A DNA stretch of 64,000 bases from Nymphaea colorata (taxonomy: Eukaryota; Streptophyta; Magnoliopsida; Nymphaeales; Nymphaeaceae): assembly GCF_008831285.2 (NCBI RefSeq), contig NC_045138.2, positions 2,334,143 through 2,398,142 on the forward strand. The letters run 5' to 3'. Made by a program: the position numbers and the translations under genes. Shown here piece after piece: positions 1-13,200 of this stretch. The notes under the pieces are model-generated. The model searched no databases. It was given only the letters and a program-made list of their open reading frames with translations, and was not told where the DNA came from. Position 1 is the first letter of the stretch. The number at the start of each line of letters is the position of its first letter.

Positions 1-3000
1 TTGACAATTTGGTCAAAAAACTTACGTTTCGCTACGCCTCATTTGGTTTTGCCTTGCTTCACAAGCTCAATCTCCCTTTTCTTTTCATCACATTTAACAT
101 CAAAATAAACTGAAGTTCAAATATTGCTTCTTCTGAAAATAAGTTGTTCTTATTAAGTTTCTATTGGATTGTAAGAATCTTATTGTAACTCTGCAAAATA
201 TTTTCGTCAACAATTATATTTGTCAAACTTAATTTGAACATATATGATTCGAAAAATGGCATGGGAATGATGGTTTGCAGACGTGAATGACCCCCAAATC
301 ATCCTCAAAAGAGAACTAGTTCCATATGGTGACCATAATGTCAACAATGGGGAGCAGCCTATAAAACCTGTTTAACATAACAAGTTTATCTACCATTATA
401 TGCACCAAAATTACATTGCATTGGAAGTGCAATGAGTTCCAGTAATTGTCAGTTCTTCAACCACAATTCTGCTATCGCTTGGAATGCAAAAATGTCATCA
501 AGAAAATGAAAGGAAAAAGAAAACAAAATAACAAGGTATCGTTCAGACAGTAGATGTAGTTGGCACAATTCACAAGACAATATGTTCAAGAATGCAGCAA
601 CGTATCCAGGATTGATACAATCAGCTCATTTCTGTTGTTCTTCAACACCCAATCTCTGGAAAGTATACCTGCAAAGTATACGGAAGATAACTCAACAATC
701 CTGAGAATACAAAAAGGCTAGGAAATTAGAGAGAGAGAGAGATTCATCCTTCCAGTACTGAAAGATTAGAAAATGTAGGGAAAAGTGCCCATCTGCACAA
801 AAAAGGTCCGGGGAATACTACTATCAGTTAAACTTCTACCAGTTTAAAAAAGCCTCCGTAACTTCCAGCCGGTGCTCTTGCATCCCCTTTTTCTAAAATG
901 GAACACATGGTAAGGGGATTCTTTGCTGTTCTCAGCATTCAATAATGAAGAAACCACCGCTAAAATGAACCAAAATAATAGGCCATCCTAGTGAGCATGG
1001 AAAAAACCCAATCTTTGTCAGTTAGAAGTTTGAACCAATGCACCAACCCCACCGGCCACCACCAAACACACCCAAAGAAAAAAAAAAAAAAACTAAGTAC
1101 CAACGATAAAATTATGTGAAGTTTTTTTTTCTAGAATAATTCATTGGGAGCATGACTCTTTTAGCAGGTTATATCAAGCAGAAAATGGGAAAATACAAGT
1201 TATAACATTCTCTGTGAGGGCCTACTAGCATCCATTGTGCACAAGAGCTCCACCCACTCGGCCTGAAGTTCGGACCTAAGATCATTAAGTTGAATGCCAT
1301 CAAAAGTTTGATTTCAAGAATACACCTTTTTGCATGATAACATCGACACTTAGCTTACCAAGCTTGCATTTTTTTTTCCTTTTCATTTGTCATTAAAGGT
1401 AAGCCCCAATCATCAAGCCTTAAGAGGACAACACCAAGGGAAAGCTCACAATACAGCCTCTAATAAAATTTTAAAAACCAAAAAAAAGAAAGGAAGAAGA
1501 AGAACCATAATTAGGACCACTAATGAAATTGATGTGGTCAATAACACCTCTATGCAGAGAGCTAAACATAAACAGAGTTACAGAATCTTCACCAGAGCAA
1601 CATACACTCATACCTCTGGCTGATGGCATTAGATGCTTCCATATGCTAGTACATAAAGAAACGTGTGCACATATAGCACAACTTTTTCTGCTTTGATCAT
1701 AGCCGTAAATCTTATTCTTATGCTGAACAATTTCTGGCGGACTTTCCTAGGAAGCTCTTTGAAAGGTGCTTTCTTAAAAGCAAATGTCAGAAAAAAAGAT
1801 CAAGATACTTGAGGAATTTCAAGAACGTTAAATAATTTTATCAGGATCAGAATTGAGAGGATTGTAGCAGTGCCGTTTATAATTGTGCACGTGTACAGCG
1901 TATACCAAATGATCGGATGCTACCTGCCCCAATTCTCATCAATGAAGACATCCAAAATCCGTTCCACTTAAGCCTAAAGAGAAAGTTGCTTCAGGCGAAT
2001 AGACAATCCAACCGACCGTCTGACATTACTAGAACGCACAATCCTACAACTAGAAGTTCGACGGAAGAGAACAACTTAGAGTAATAAAATTTACCATATC
2101 AACATCAGAGATGACATAAATAAATATGAAGATAGAATAGAGGGAAAAGGGACATGCTAATGAGTTCATATTCATCCGACAATCACAGGAAGTCTGATAC
2201 TGGTTTTTATTTAAGGATGATTGCCAAATAACATTTCAAGGGGAATAAATTATACTTGGAGAGTGGAAGTTCCTAAAGTTCACATCATCCCTCGGACAAC
2301 TTCTGGTTCAAAAACTTTGGTTATAGTGCATGCAGTAAACATCGTCATGCCCAACAAGATCTAAACAACGTAGAGTAATTTAGTAACGGTGTAATACGAC
2401 GGATTTATGTGTTGATATGAAACAGATGGACACTACAGTTAGTACAGGAACTTATGAGATTTTTTTTTCTCATAGGGAGGCTACGGTGTATCACATAACC
2501 ATCTTCCTTTCTTTTTTTTTTTCTTTTTGGGTGCTTTTTCAAAGACACCTATTATGGCAATTCGGTGAAAATTCTTCTAATTTTCACGGACTTTACGCAT
2601 ATTAAAAAAGAAGAATTAGCAAATACAAAGTTTTATATCAAGTATGTATTCATCCATTTTGGCACTAAATCCTAGCGAAGCAACCCAGTGGCCAAAACGT
2701 TCAGTTTAGGTTTGCCAATTCGCATTTGAGGACAGGATAAAGAAACCACTATAAAAGCACAAAAGTCCCCAAACTTGCGTACCAGCAATTCAAAAATAAA
2801 AAGCAAGCACAATAGAATGAATATCAGAAAACGAACAATGACTTCAAAAAAGGACGATAAGGTCAAAAAGCTTCAAAACACCGAAACTCCTGAACACCTT
2901 AAATTTAGCCAATACCTAATCCTTCAGAATAACAAGAATTTGAATAGCATTGAGATTTCGAAAGCATAAAGTACTCCGAAGGCGAACCCTTCACGGATGA

Positions 3001-3132
3001 AACTAAGGCGTTTAAAATTAACATTTTTCCCCTGAATCTCCTAAAGCAACAAAGCCAGATACGTGCCACGAACAAGATAAAAGAAAACAACAGAAAATGA
3101 GAAAGCCCAGAAGACATTTCCCGGAAACTCAC
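1..3132 (-). other. Probable 3'UTR intron and terminal exon of the INH3 gene
   Basis: No protein-coding segment was found here. On the minus strand a good splice donor (CCT then GTGAGT, intron from 3132 downward) lies 24 nt after the INH3 stop codon. A matching acceptor (TTTGCAG, then exon from 668 downward) is the best candidate I see. This would make a 3'UTR intron of about 2.46 kb and a last non-coding exon below 668. The acceptor is a guess among several AGs and no polyA site was fixed. The rest is AT-rich non-coding DNA with short A and T runs. Confidence 0.3.
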
Positions 3133-3156
3133 AGGTGTGTCAGGACTCAGGAGTGA

Positions 3157-3468
3157 TCAATGGGACGAGCTACAGCATCCCTCGTGGTGCCTCCCCTCTC
3201 GATCGCCACTCCGGTTCTCCTCCTCCTCGTCGCTCGTGTCCTCATCGAAGGGCTTCTGTTTGTGGAAGATGCAGCACTTCTTCGAGCTCTTCCTCTGAAG
3301 GAACTCATTGTCGACCGTACCTTCCTTCCACGAGACCTTCTTGGGCCGCCGGTTGAGGCGGAGTACGAGCGTCTGCGGCTGCTGAGGAAGGGTGCTAGGG
3401 CTAGGATTTTCTTCAAGGATAATCGTGGTGGCTCCCGACCCCACCGCCCGGAGGGAACTACGAGCCAT
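3157..3468 (-). CDS. INH3: Type 1 protein phosphatase inhibitor 3 (INH3/YPI1/PPP1R11 family)
   Basis: A 103-residue protein on one exon. The family binds and inhibits the catalytic subunit of protein phosphatase 1, mostly in the nucleus. The family signature is present in order: [17 protein letters not shown], holding the PP1-docking RVxF-type motif KVSW at about residues 44-47, then GTVDNEF, then the [17 protein letters not shown] block (about 62-76), then an acidic serine-rich stretch (TSDEEEE) and a Cys/Ser/His tail. The length matches plant INH3 (about 100-110 aa). The start is the ATG at 3468; the frame runs six codons further upstream, but only to a GTG. A TATA box sits about 170 bp upstream, and the stop is followed after 24 nt by a probable 3'UTR intron. 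The plus-strand ORF over the same bases is a GC-rich shadow. Confidence 0.93.
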   Translation of the reverse strand: MARSSLRAVGSGATTIILEENPSPSTLPQQPQTLVLRLNRRPKKVSWKEGTVDNEFLQRKSSKKCCIFHKQKPFDEDTSDEEEENRSGDREGRHHEGCCSSSH

Positions 3469-3640
3469 TCCCCGGGAAAAAAACACAGCCGGATTCTAGA
3501 GGCAGAAAGTCCGATCTCTCACTTTCCTGTCGCAGAAGGTCTCGTCGATCGGCCGAAATTTGCGCCGGAAGGAGATTCCGCGTTGGAGACAAACCGTTCT
3601 CCTGGTTACGTTCCAGGCGAGAAGCTTCGCGGTGGCTTGC

Positions 3641-3648
3641 TTATATAG
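3641..3648 (-). promoter_or_regulatory. TATA box of INH3
   Basis: The minus strand reads CTATATAA, 173 bp upstream of the INH3 ATG. A start of transcription near 3610 would give a leader of about 140 nt. The position fits a TATA box; there is no experimental support. Confidence 0.5.
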
Positions 3649-5034
3649 CAAAGGGTTCAACGGTTCGGGTCTCAGACTGGATCAGGTCAATTCCACGGCC
3701 CACGCTTCTATTCTGACATTTCATCCGCTGACGATTGAAAGCACCCAAACATGAAGCTCAAACTCTCACATCGTGCCAGCAAACATGTCCAAGCATACTT
3801 CATAATTTCAAATAGATAGGGCAATATTGTAAATATTGTTTCTTATCGGCGCATATATAAAGAATAGATATTTAATGTTAGTGGAGAAATATAAGGAAAA
3901 AGGGTTAACATAAATCACGGCTCCACTTTTGAAAGTTTAAAATAAACATTCAATTTTCTATAAATTGTTTCAAGAACCCGTCTAAAAGACAAAAAAATAT
4001 TAGTTTTGTAGTAAAATGACAAAAATACTTAAAGAGAAAATATATCGAAGGATTGATTTTATGCGAGAAGCATTTTTGTCATTTTACATAAAAAAGAAAA
4101 TTAATACTTGTTTATTAAATTTTAAATAAATAAAAAAAGAGAAAACTATACCATACCACTAGGTATTGGTAAATACCATACCACTAGGTAGGTAAGGGGC
4201 AAAAACTAGATCTCTTAAATTTAAATTAGAAAATGTTTTAAACAAAAAATAAACCTTCCAATGTATTTATAAACACCAATTTAATATAAATCCTGTTTTA
4301 ATTCAGTTTATCCTGAAAAAAGTTTTGATCTTTCTACCATCATAAGTTTTATGCCACAAGAGCGGTTTACTTTTTTTATTATTAAAAATATCACTAAAGT
4401 AAATAAAAAATGACTAACTTAATATATATGTTTGACCAAATCACTCTGAATATTATATCTATAAGGTCAGATTGTGAAGAAAACATCTTTATAATTCATT
4501 TTAACGACTCTAGTTTTTTACTGTTAATATGTTACTATATATATATATATATATATAACAGTGATTTATTTTGGGTGGTATCACTGCATTTGTCAGCATA
4601 TTTTTTTATATATAAAGAGATAGAGAAATCCATGGTTACCTTAAATATTAAACTTTAGGTTCGGTCAAATGCATCTACAAAATTCGGTGGCATCTCTTGT
4701 CACTATACCTTTACTTTTATATTAATTTAAAGTGGAAACTACATGTGTTTCATGTTAATGAAAAATCAGAAGCAGAAGACTTCTTATCTATTATAAAGTT
4801 TTTTTCTCAAATGCGTCGCTCATGATAAATCCACATTTGTCTTGGAATCCAAATTCAAGAGGCAAATTTGCCGGTTAAAGTTGTCACAAAATATTTCTTA
4901 CAAAATAAATAAATGAGTTAAAAGAATGACATAGGACATAAACTCATTTTGTTAAATAACACAACATTTACATACATTTGTTCATATTGTCCAACAAAAA
5001 GAAAACTAAGTGTCTTGGAATGACGTTTTTATCT

Positions 5035-5460
5035 TTAAATGGTGAGGTTTTTTTCGGATATAATAGAACAAGTTTGGAAAAAATGAAAAAATGAAAAAAC
5101 CTGATAAATTTTTAAAAAGTAAAAATGGGAAAATGAAAAAACCTGATAAATTTTTAAAAAGTAAAAATGGGTGGAAAATAAAAATGAGTTAGAAACTAAT
5201 AGCACAAACATTAAAAGATAAGTAGATTGCAACAAATAAAAAATAAAAAAAACTGTTTGACATTAAAAAAACTGAAAACAAAAATGAAAAAAAATAGAGA
5301 AAATGAAAAAACATAAAAAAATGAGTTAAAAACGTGTTTTTTTCGTTTTTAATGTTTTTTTAATATGTTTTTTAAAGTTTAAAACAACAAGTCAATTTTT
5401 TGCGTTTTTTTGAAAAAAAAACGTGTTTTTTAACTTTCAATTTACATATTGATATTCTTT
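5035..5460 (+). repeat. A-rich dispersed element with internal 47-bp tandem repeat
   Basis: An A-rich block with a two-copy tandem repeat of about 47 bp (units near 5078-5124 and 5125-5171; core cctgataaatttttaaaa). The block between about 5040 and 5290 is matched in inverse orientation at 37600-37855, including the phrase actaatagcacaaacat versus actaataacacaaacat. Two diverged copies in opposite orientation point to a mobile, non-coding family. The ends are not defined. Confidence 0.45.
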
Positions 5461-6135
5461 TTTACATTAGAGAAAGTTGATGTCTAGAGAATTTAAAACC
5501 AAAACTTAGCCGTCTACCAAACATCAATTGCACCAACCGACTTGAAGTCAAGAAAGAAAGTTGGATCATCAAAATGCATCTCCTTGATTCAAACTTATTA
5601 TCTATGGTTCACCTAATTATAGCTTTTGATTTTTTTAAAAAAAAAATGTACTAAAAAAGAGTGTCAAAATCACGCCAGCTTTATAAAGAATGGGATTTTT
5701 CCCTAGAAAAGGCAAAACCTGATCATTGTTCACGTGGGCACTGTGACTAAAAATCATGAGATAAAGAATCGCGGGCTTATTTATCACATCTTGGCAACTT
5801 GCATTTCAAAAGCACATGACTTTTCTTTTTCTCTTCCTTTCAAAAGAGTCATGACAAGTTATTCACCACCACAACTGCAGATTTTAAATAACCACAAATT
5901 GCAAAACAACTTTTGCCCTCAATGAGTTAACTCACGTGAACTTGTGCTGTTTTAATCACGAAAAAGGGGGAGAAGTCAAAAAATAAAAATAAAAATAAAA
6001 AAGATATTTTAGCTTGCAAGTAACTGAAAATAACTGATTGAAGGTCAAGAGTTCAATACCTAGATGAGTATTGATATGGCAGAATATCTAAACCTAACTC
6101 AAATAAGGCCATTTGGCCGTTATGGTTACAAGCAT

Positions 6136-6786
6136 GGGGCGGAGCCAAGGGGGATTGCATGGGCCTTAGTCCCACTTTAATTTTTTTTTTTTAATTTACA
6201 TGCAAGTTTTAAAAAAAAATCACTTGTCATATATAAAAATTTTGAAAAATAATATTTTGGATTCTGTCACAATTAAGAAACTTTATTTTGTCCTCCTTCA
6301 CAAAAAATTTCTGAAGAAGGGTGGACGTGAAAACCTACCTCTCCTCCAATAGAATGGACATGCAACTTGCAGGAAACAGCTTTTGCTGGGGTTGGGCCTC
6401 CTTCCTTTATTAAAATATAATGTCAATTACTATGTATATATATATAAGAGCCTTTTAGTTATTATAGTTAACGGAAATGCAGTGCTTATTTTAAAAAATC
6501 ACAAAAAAAATGATTTTATTAGGAGTTATAAGTAAAATCTAGTCTCCAAAATAAATAAAAAATTGATGCATTCTCAAAAACCTTTTTTTAAAAAAAAAAT
6601 CATGAAGAAGCATTTCATCCTAGGCCATGGCCCCACCCTAACTAACTTAAAAAAAAATACATTAGAAAAATAAAAAAATGTTAGTTGTGCAATATATTTT
6701 TTTTATTTGGGTTCGGTTTAGATCTATCCACATCCGAGATTGAACTATTTGGCGCACCATGAAACAAAATTGTGGCTCCTCCCCTG
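6136..6786. mobile_element. MITE-like element with GGGGCGGAGCCA / TGGCTCCTCCCC ends
   Basis: The left end reads GGGGCGGAGCCA (from about 6138). The right end reads GTGGCTCCTCCCCTG (to about 6786), its near inverse complement. The interior is AT-rich with poly-A/T runs and a second GGCCATGGCCCC motif near 6625, so the structure may be nested. No target-site duplication could be read. 'Gggcggagcca' ends are common on short plant non-autonomous DNA elements. Confidence 0.35.
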
Positions 6787-7027
6787 ATTCCATGAGATGG
6801 TTTGGTAAAGCCTTGGAGCTAAAAAAGTTAGATCATAAGTTCAAGCGCTAAGTTAAGACTAATCGTCTCGGTGAGTTTTTTCATGGCTTGATGGTTGGGG
6901 TTCACTCGTCGTTATGGTTCTAGAAGATACTAAGTTATCAAAATAATACCACCAAAATTAAATGAAATTATCAAACTTTTTTCACATTTGAGCTTATCGT
7001 TTGTAAATTCATGTGTCATAACCCTAT

Positions 7028-7400
7028 TTGGGCTTGACTCAAACTTGCTCAAAAAAATTCAGCTCGTGCTCGACTCAAGCTGAGTTTGAGCTTACAAAAA
7101 TACTCACAATTAATAAACGAGTTGAGTTCGAGTTTTAGAAACTCGACTTGTTTATACTCAACCCGACTCGACTCGCAAACCGATACTCTTTATAATATTG
7201 CCAAAACCGGTTTCACAACTTACACGGGTTAACACTTACATGAATTGAACGAGTTAATGCTTATATGAATTAACGCCTAAACAAGTTAAATGGGTTGAAT
7301 GAGTCGAGTTCGGATTCGATTTTGTGTAGTCGAGTCGAGCTCCGGCTTGCTATAAGAGCTCGAGCTTGAGTTTTTTTAGCTTGTGTCATGTGCAACCCTG
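7028..7400 (-). mobile_element. MITE family 1 copy (CTCGAG-rich, GTGCAACCCT end), diverged
   Basis: The same family as the complete copy at 23922-24254, in opposite orientation. The shared core (CCGATACTCTTTATAATATTG, then CCAAAACCGGTT) matches the core of that copy apart from scattered substitutions. The right end keeps the terminal motif GTGCAACCCT at about 7390-7399, while the left terminal repeat is degraded. The interior is full of gagttcgag and gactcgact words. Non-coding. Confidence 0.55.
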
Positions 7401-8048
7401 GACACAACTCTAGACCCTAGAAGCAAGAGGAAAGAGAGAGGGTTTGGCTTTCGCTCGATTGATGGGATCAATCTTCCTACTCACCTGAAAATATATATGT
7501 CATACACAAAACTTAGCTGGTATTGATAAGTGTCTCGCCATTTGATTCAGATTCAGGGGCTGAGAATGGGAGATAGTTCTAAAACGATGGATCCGTCGCC
7601 TGATTGTAAGCTAAATTTTTCAAACTGATCTTTACTTGGTTCCTTCTTATCGAATGCTTGGAATAAAAGCAACCAATTTGGTCAAAAGCTTCGAAAAGAA
7701 CAACTTGATTTGAAATTGAGATAAAGAAAGAGATCAATGGTCTTGTGTACAACACAAGCAACTCAAGCGCAATAGCAGAAGGTGTTTTTATAAAGAGAAA
7801 CATTGTCTTCTTCAATAAGTGTTTCAAGAACATCATTATGGTCCAAGTTATTGCTTTCAAAAGCATGGTATAATTACTTTTATTGTCTTCACACCATATT
7901 TATTGAAACAAAAACGTAATGTTTTTAGGAAACGCGATTCCTTGATCACCACGTTCTTCCAATCAAGCACCCTTTAAATATGAGGTCAATTTAATTTAAG
8001 TAGGGTCCCTATCGTCGAAAGGGTAAGACTCAGTCCATTTCTTTAGCT

Positions 8049-8053
<5 letters not shown>

Positions 8054-8089
<36 letters not shown>
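8054..8089. repeat. (TA)n microsatellite
   Basis: An uninterrupted AT dinucleotide run of about 36 bp. Confidence 0.9.
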
Positions 8090-8091
<2 letters not shown>

Positions 8092-8218
8092 ACTTAATCT
8101 TGTCAGATGTTGCATGACGAAAATTTAAAAATTTGTAGTTAAAAAATAATCACTATATTGGTATTAGCGATGGTTTATGATGAGGAGATGTTTGATGGTA
8201 GTTGTTACTCCCACAACA

Positions 8219-8359
<141 letters not shown>

Positions 8360-8587
8360 GGGGGAAAAGAGGTAGCAACCATAATATAAGATTGGATGCA
8401 AATTATATCATCTGTTTAAGGAGATTAGACAGTTGAGATGAAGTTCAGAAAACAAAAACCATGCTGTATTTAAAAGGGACAAAAATAATTTGTTTCCTTC
8501 TAGAACGGATATTTCTGTTTCTTGAAAATATAGCTTGCTTTTATTTTTTTCAACTTAATATCAACCATCTCACTCCCTTATAAATGC

Positions 8588-8626
8588 TTATATATATATA
8601 TATGTATATATGTATATATATATATA
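8588..8626. repeat. (TA)n tract with TATG interruptions
   Basis: TA dinucleotides with two TATGTA interruptions. The flanks (aatgcttatata and tatataaaagcattt) are inverse complements, so the tract is the centre of a palindrome of about 50 bp. Confidence 0.8.
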
Positions 8627-8874
8627 AAAGCATTTATTAGTAGCTGATGTGGCATTTTCTTGTTGAATTCGACTAGTTGATCACAAACTCAAATGGAACA
8701 CTAGATTATAATGGAACATTTGCATCCCTAAACTTTCTCTCTCCTGATGTTTTTTCTTATATTCTGGATGTACCCAAAGAGGTATCACCTGTTCCAATCC
8801 GAGAGAGACTCTTAATTTCACAACCAAGTTAAGGGGTATAACATAACTGGTCAGGCAGGCGGGTGCGTACCATT

Positions 8875-8964
8875 CAAATTCTGTGGGTCTTATTTTCATG
8901 GATCGTAAAAAGTAAATCGCAAATTCCGTGGGTCTTATTTTCATGGATCGTAAAAAGTAAATCG
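8875..8964. repeat. Two-copy 45-bp tandem duplication
   Basis: The unit starting caaattctgtgggtctta at 8875 repeats at 8920 with one substitution (t to c). The near identity suggests a recent duplication. There is no gene at this place. Confidence 0.85.
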
Positions 8965-10262
8965 CAATATTGTAGTTGATGGGTATGTGGGTATGTCGTA
9001 CCCCACTCAGATCTGAATGTAACTTAACAACCCCAGAGGCAGGGGAAGCCCGCTTCTTCCGATGGTGAGTTGTTAACCTCCTACTAACCCAAAGCCGAAC
9101 GTCTGATAAGGCAGTGACCTTTAAGAATCATGGATTTGAGATCTCCAATACGCTTCCAAGTTCTGTTTCAAGCCAAAGAAAGGTCCAATGATTGCTAGTA
9201 TTGCACATTCATGATGCATTTTTATTTGATCCGGAATAATATTGTTATAAGTTAACTATCTAAAATCTTTGAGCCTAAGATTTCAAAACCTCAAATCACC
9301 TGGATCTGAAGCAACCAATCTCGGGGATAGAATGAAAGAGAGTCATCTAAATTGCTGATTTTCAGCTCCTACAAAGAAGCAATTGCTAGATGTACTAGAA
9401 TAGGACTAAGCTTTCTGACGTGTTGATCAAATAATAATCTTACATGCATCTTTACAGCTTGGATATACCATGTATAAAAGATTCAAAAGCTTATGTCCCC
9501 ATTAAATATGACGTTTTCTTCTCTCTCTCTCTCTCTCTCTCATCTCCATATATTGATTTTAAACAAGGTTTTTATCTGTTTCAGCAACCTTGTTGATACA
9601 GAGACACAGTCATATTAACAACCAACATCAAGACAAGCTTTGTGACACTAAAACTTGATTTTAAATCCTTTGCAGTATAGTTTCTGCGTGTCATTCAGAT
9701 GTGAAAGTATTTTGCTTTCTCATATATAGAATTGCGTCCTTACAACTTATACATGTATAAAAGTTTTAAGTCATTACTTAAAAAAGAAAGAAAGAAAAAT
9801 ATATCGGGTCAGGCTTTTTTGAGGGGTGGCCCAAAGCCAAGCAAAGCCATGCTAAAAGAGGGGATTCATAAATTTTTTTTGCAGGGTGGATGCAACGTGG
9901 GGGGACATGGAAAGCCACTTCCTTTCGGCCAAAGCAAAAAGCAGGGGAGGTGGGGAGAGAGGAGGGCCTCCTCTTCTTCTTCCTCCTCCACTTTTGTTGG
10001 GTTTCCACATCTTTTTTACTAGAGAGGGCAATGCCCACCACCCTCCTCTTACCTGTTCAAACCCTCCATTTTTGGTCATCACCACATTCCTCCCCACTCA
10101 CCCCCATCCCCTGCCCATTTGCCATCAGTGCTTGAGATGCAGAGACAGAGGAGGATGGTGGTCGTTCACGCCATGAAACCCATGTTCTAGACCTGTAAAT
10201 TGTTGGACTGCATCTTGAGCCTATAGACCTAGAGAAGGGAGAGAGAGAGACTGTGTGTCAAG

Positions 10263-13200
10263 ATGTTGCAGAGGGCGGCGAGCAACGCTTATTCATGGTG
10301 GTGGGCAAGTCATATCAGGACCAAGCAATCCAATTGGCTGGAACAGAACCTTCAAGGTGATCCTGTTACTCATAAGTCGTATATCTTAATCACGTCTCAG
10401 TTTGTAGGTTGCCTCCACGAGAATATCATCCATACCAGCTTACCAAAATTGGACCAATGGATTCTGCGGCACCTCTCTTGATCCTATCAATACAAGTGCA
10501 GTAGTTTTTACAGGACCTGATTCTGTTTCTTCCTTCCTTTTTTCCCTTGTTGGAATACAAACAAAGCATGCTTTAAGATGAATTTAAAATGTCTTAGTTA
10601 TATAGATTAATATGAGCAGAAGCGTCGTGAATTTTTTCTTAAGATATTGGAGCAGATTACTGATGTCTTACATATACATCAATATGAGCAGATATGTAAA
10701 TCTGTAGATCTTTGAATAGATCACTGATATCCTTAGATCTACATATAGGCATGTCAGACTCTGGAACTGAGCAGAATCCTTATGTGAACTTGCGAAACCT
10801 TCGGGTTTAGAGCAGACTACTCTCATGTAATAAGCTCGTGTATGTGTAATGGTTCAGAAGCATCATCCATGTGTAAACCGGACAGTTTTTCTACGTTTGC
10901 GCAGATTATGAATTAACAATGAAATAGTTCTGCTTTTCTTTTTCTTTGTTTCTTTCTCTTTTTATGGAACAAAAGAAAATGTACGTATGAAGTCACTATA
11001 AAGTGATTCACTTGTTCATGGGGACAAGAACAGAATGAAGCGAGCTTTCAATAGCCATAAAAAATTATTGAACGGCAATTACAATGAACCAGTTTGTTCC
11101 ATATGCAGACATGGAGGTGAAGGTGCAGTCTGTGCTAAAACTCATTGAAGAGGATGGAGATTCCTTCGCCAAACGCGCAGAGATGTATTACAAAAAGAGG
11201 CCAGAGTTAATCCACTTCGTTGAAGAGTTTTACAGAAATTACAGGTCATTAGCAGAACGATATGATCACATCTCTGGCGAATTGCACAATGCCCGCAGTA
11301 CCATTGCTACTGCCTTTCCAGAGCAAGTCCCTTTCGCGATTCCTCACGAGGAGTCTTCCAAAGAGAAAGGCACCCTTTCGACTGCTCGTGGTGAATCGAG
11401 CGATGGTTTGTCCAAAAAACCACCACCACCACCACCACCATCATTAGCTAAAAGGTTGGACCCAAATAATTTGAAGAGCAAAATGAGCAATTCGACAAAT
11501 TCAGATCCAGCAGTTGATAAAGCAGTTGCCCAGAAAGAGATTGATAAGCTTCAGAAGGAGGCGCTGATGTTGCAGGTAGAAAAAGAGTTAGTCAAGAGCT
11601 CATACGAGGCTGGCCTAGCAAAATACTGGGATTTGGAAGGCCAAATTTTGGAGGTGCAAGCCACGCTGTGCCTTCTACAAGAAGAATATGGGCTTGGGAG
11701 TAGCATAGAGGTTGAAAAAGAGCAAGCCTTAATGGCTGTTACAGCTCTGAGATCCTGCGAGCAAATGCTTGGAAATTTGCAGGAAGAGCAGCAGAAATCA
11801 TTACTAGAAGTGCAGACTGAATCTGAAAGAATAAAGATAATGGAAGAGAGTTTGAAGCTGTTGAAGGATGATTTCATTAAACGCCATCCAGAGATCTGTC
11901 AACTTGACGATGAGGATCCAAAAATAGTTGCACATCCAACCATGAAAACAATGGAAGAGGAACTTTGCAATCTTAAGAAAGAGAAGGCTGATTATCAAGT
12001 TGCTTGCCAGAAAATAGTGAAACATTTGGAGGTAGATGACAATGATCTGAGTGTTCCTGAGGTGAGTCAACTAATTGATGAGCTTGCAAGCAAAGTTGTC
12101 ACTCTGGAAGCAGAGGTTTCATCCCAGAATGCACAGATTTCAAGACTTAAATCAGAAACAGATCAGCTGCAAGAGCACTTGCAGGGCCTGCAAGAAGACA
12201 AGACGTCACTTATGGATGACTCCAAGGCCATGATCAACAGAATAAAAGGCCTTGAAGAAGAGTTGCAGGAGGTTCAATGTCTCAATCTTCACATTGAGGA
12301 ACAGAAAGCGCAGCTTGAGGCCAACCTTACAGAAGTACGCTGCAAGCTTGGTGATCTTACAGAGAAAATGAAAGTCCAGCTGCATCAGAACGAAGGTGAA
12401 AACATTGATCTATTTGAATCAGGAAGTGGAAAGCCTGCTGTCGAACTCCAAGAGGAAGAACATGCAAATGGAAACCCAGCCACGGAGTGTCAAGTGACAA
12501 GAGATGCCAATAATGCGCAGGAAAGAGAAGTCAGAAAAGAAAGCAATTCCAGAGGTAAATTGCAGGAGGTACCTGAAGAACCTCATTCCGTATTTCACGC
12601 AGAAGCCAAGTCAATTGAAGATAGCAAGCAAATCCTAAGCACTGAACACCAAGAAGAAAATGGTGTTATAAATAGAATACAAGATGAACAAAGCAATAAC
12701 AATGGTGGACTACAAGATGCAGTTGAGGAATCTAGTTCTGAACTTGACACGGAAGCTATCCTGAGCCAAGAGTTCAAGGAAATTGGAACCACAGCAAGTG
12801 AAGAGGAGAAAGATGTGAAAAATAGAATTGAAACTGATCAAAGCAATACCAGGAATACATCGCATGATGTGGTTGAAGAACCTGGTTCTGGATTTGATGC
12901 AGAAAGCAAATTGAATAAAGATTCCAAGGAAGTTCCAACCACAGAAAGTCATAATGGGAAAGTTGTCAAGAATGGAACTGAAATCGAAGAAAGGGATATC
13001 AAGGACGGGCTGCAAAAGGTCGTTGAAGTATCCGGCTCTGAATTTGGTGCGGAAGCTAAATCCACGCAAGAAACCTCTCCCGAATTTGATACTGAAGTTG
13101 AAAACAAAGGGGAACCTGAAACAGATATCGAAAATGCTAGTACTTGTAGTGAATTACAGAAGTTCAGCCTGGAATTAGTTGACACAGAAACTTGGCAAAG

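Noticed and set aside
3160-3648. 162-aa plus-strand ORF over INH3
   Set aside because: It is the GC-rich antisense shadow of INH3 and its leader; composition is Arg/Leu/Pro-rich without a family signature.
5035-5171. Possible CRISPR-like or satellite array
   Set aside because: Only two tandem units without spacers; simple tandem duplication in a plant genome.
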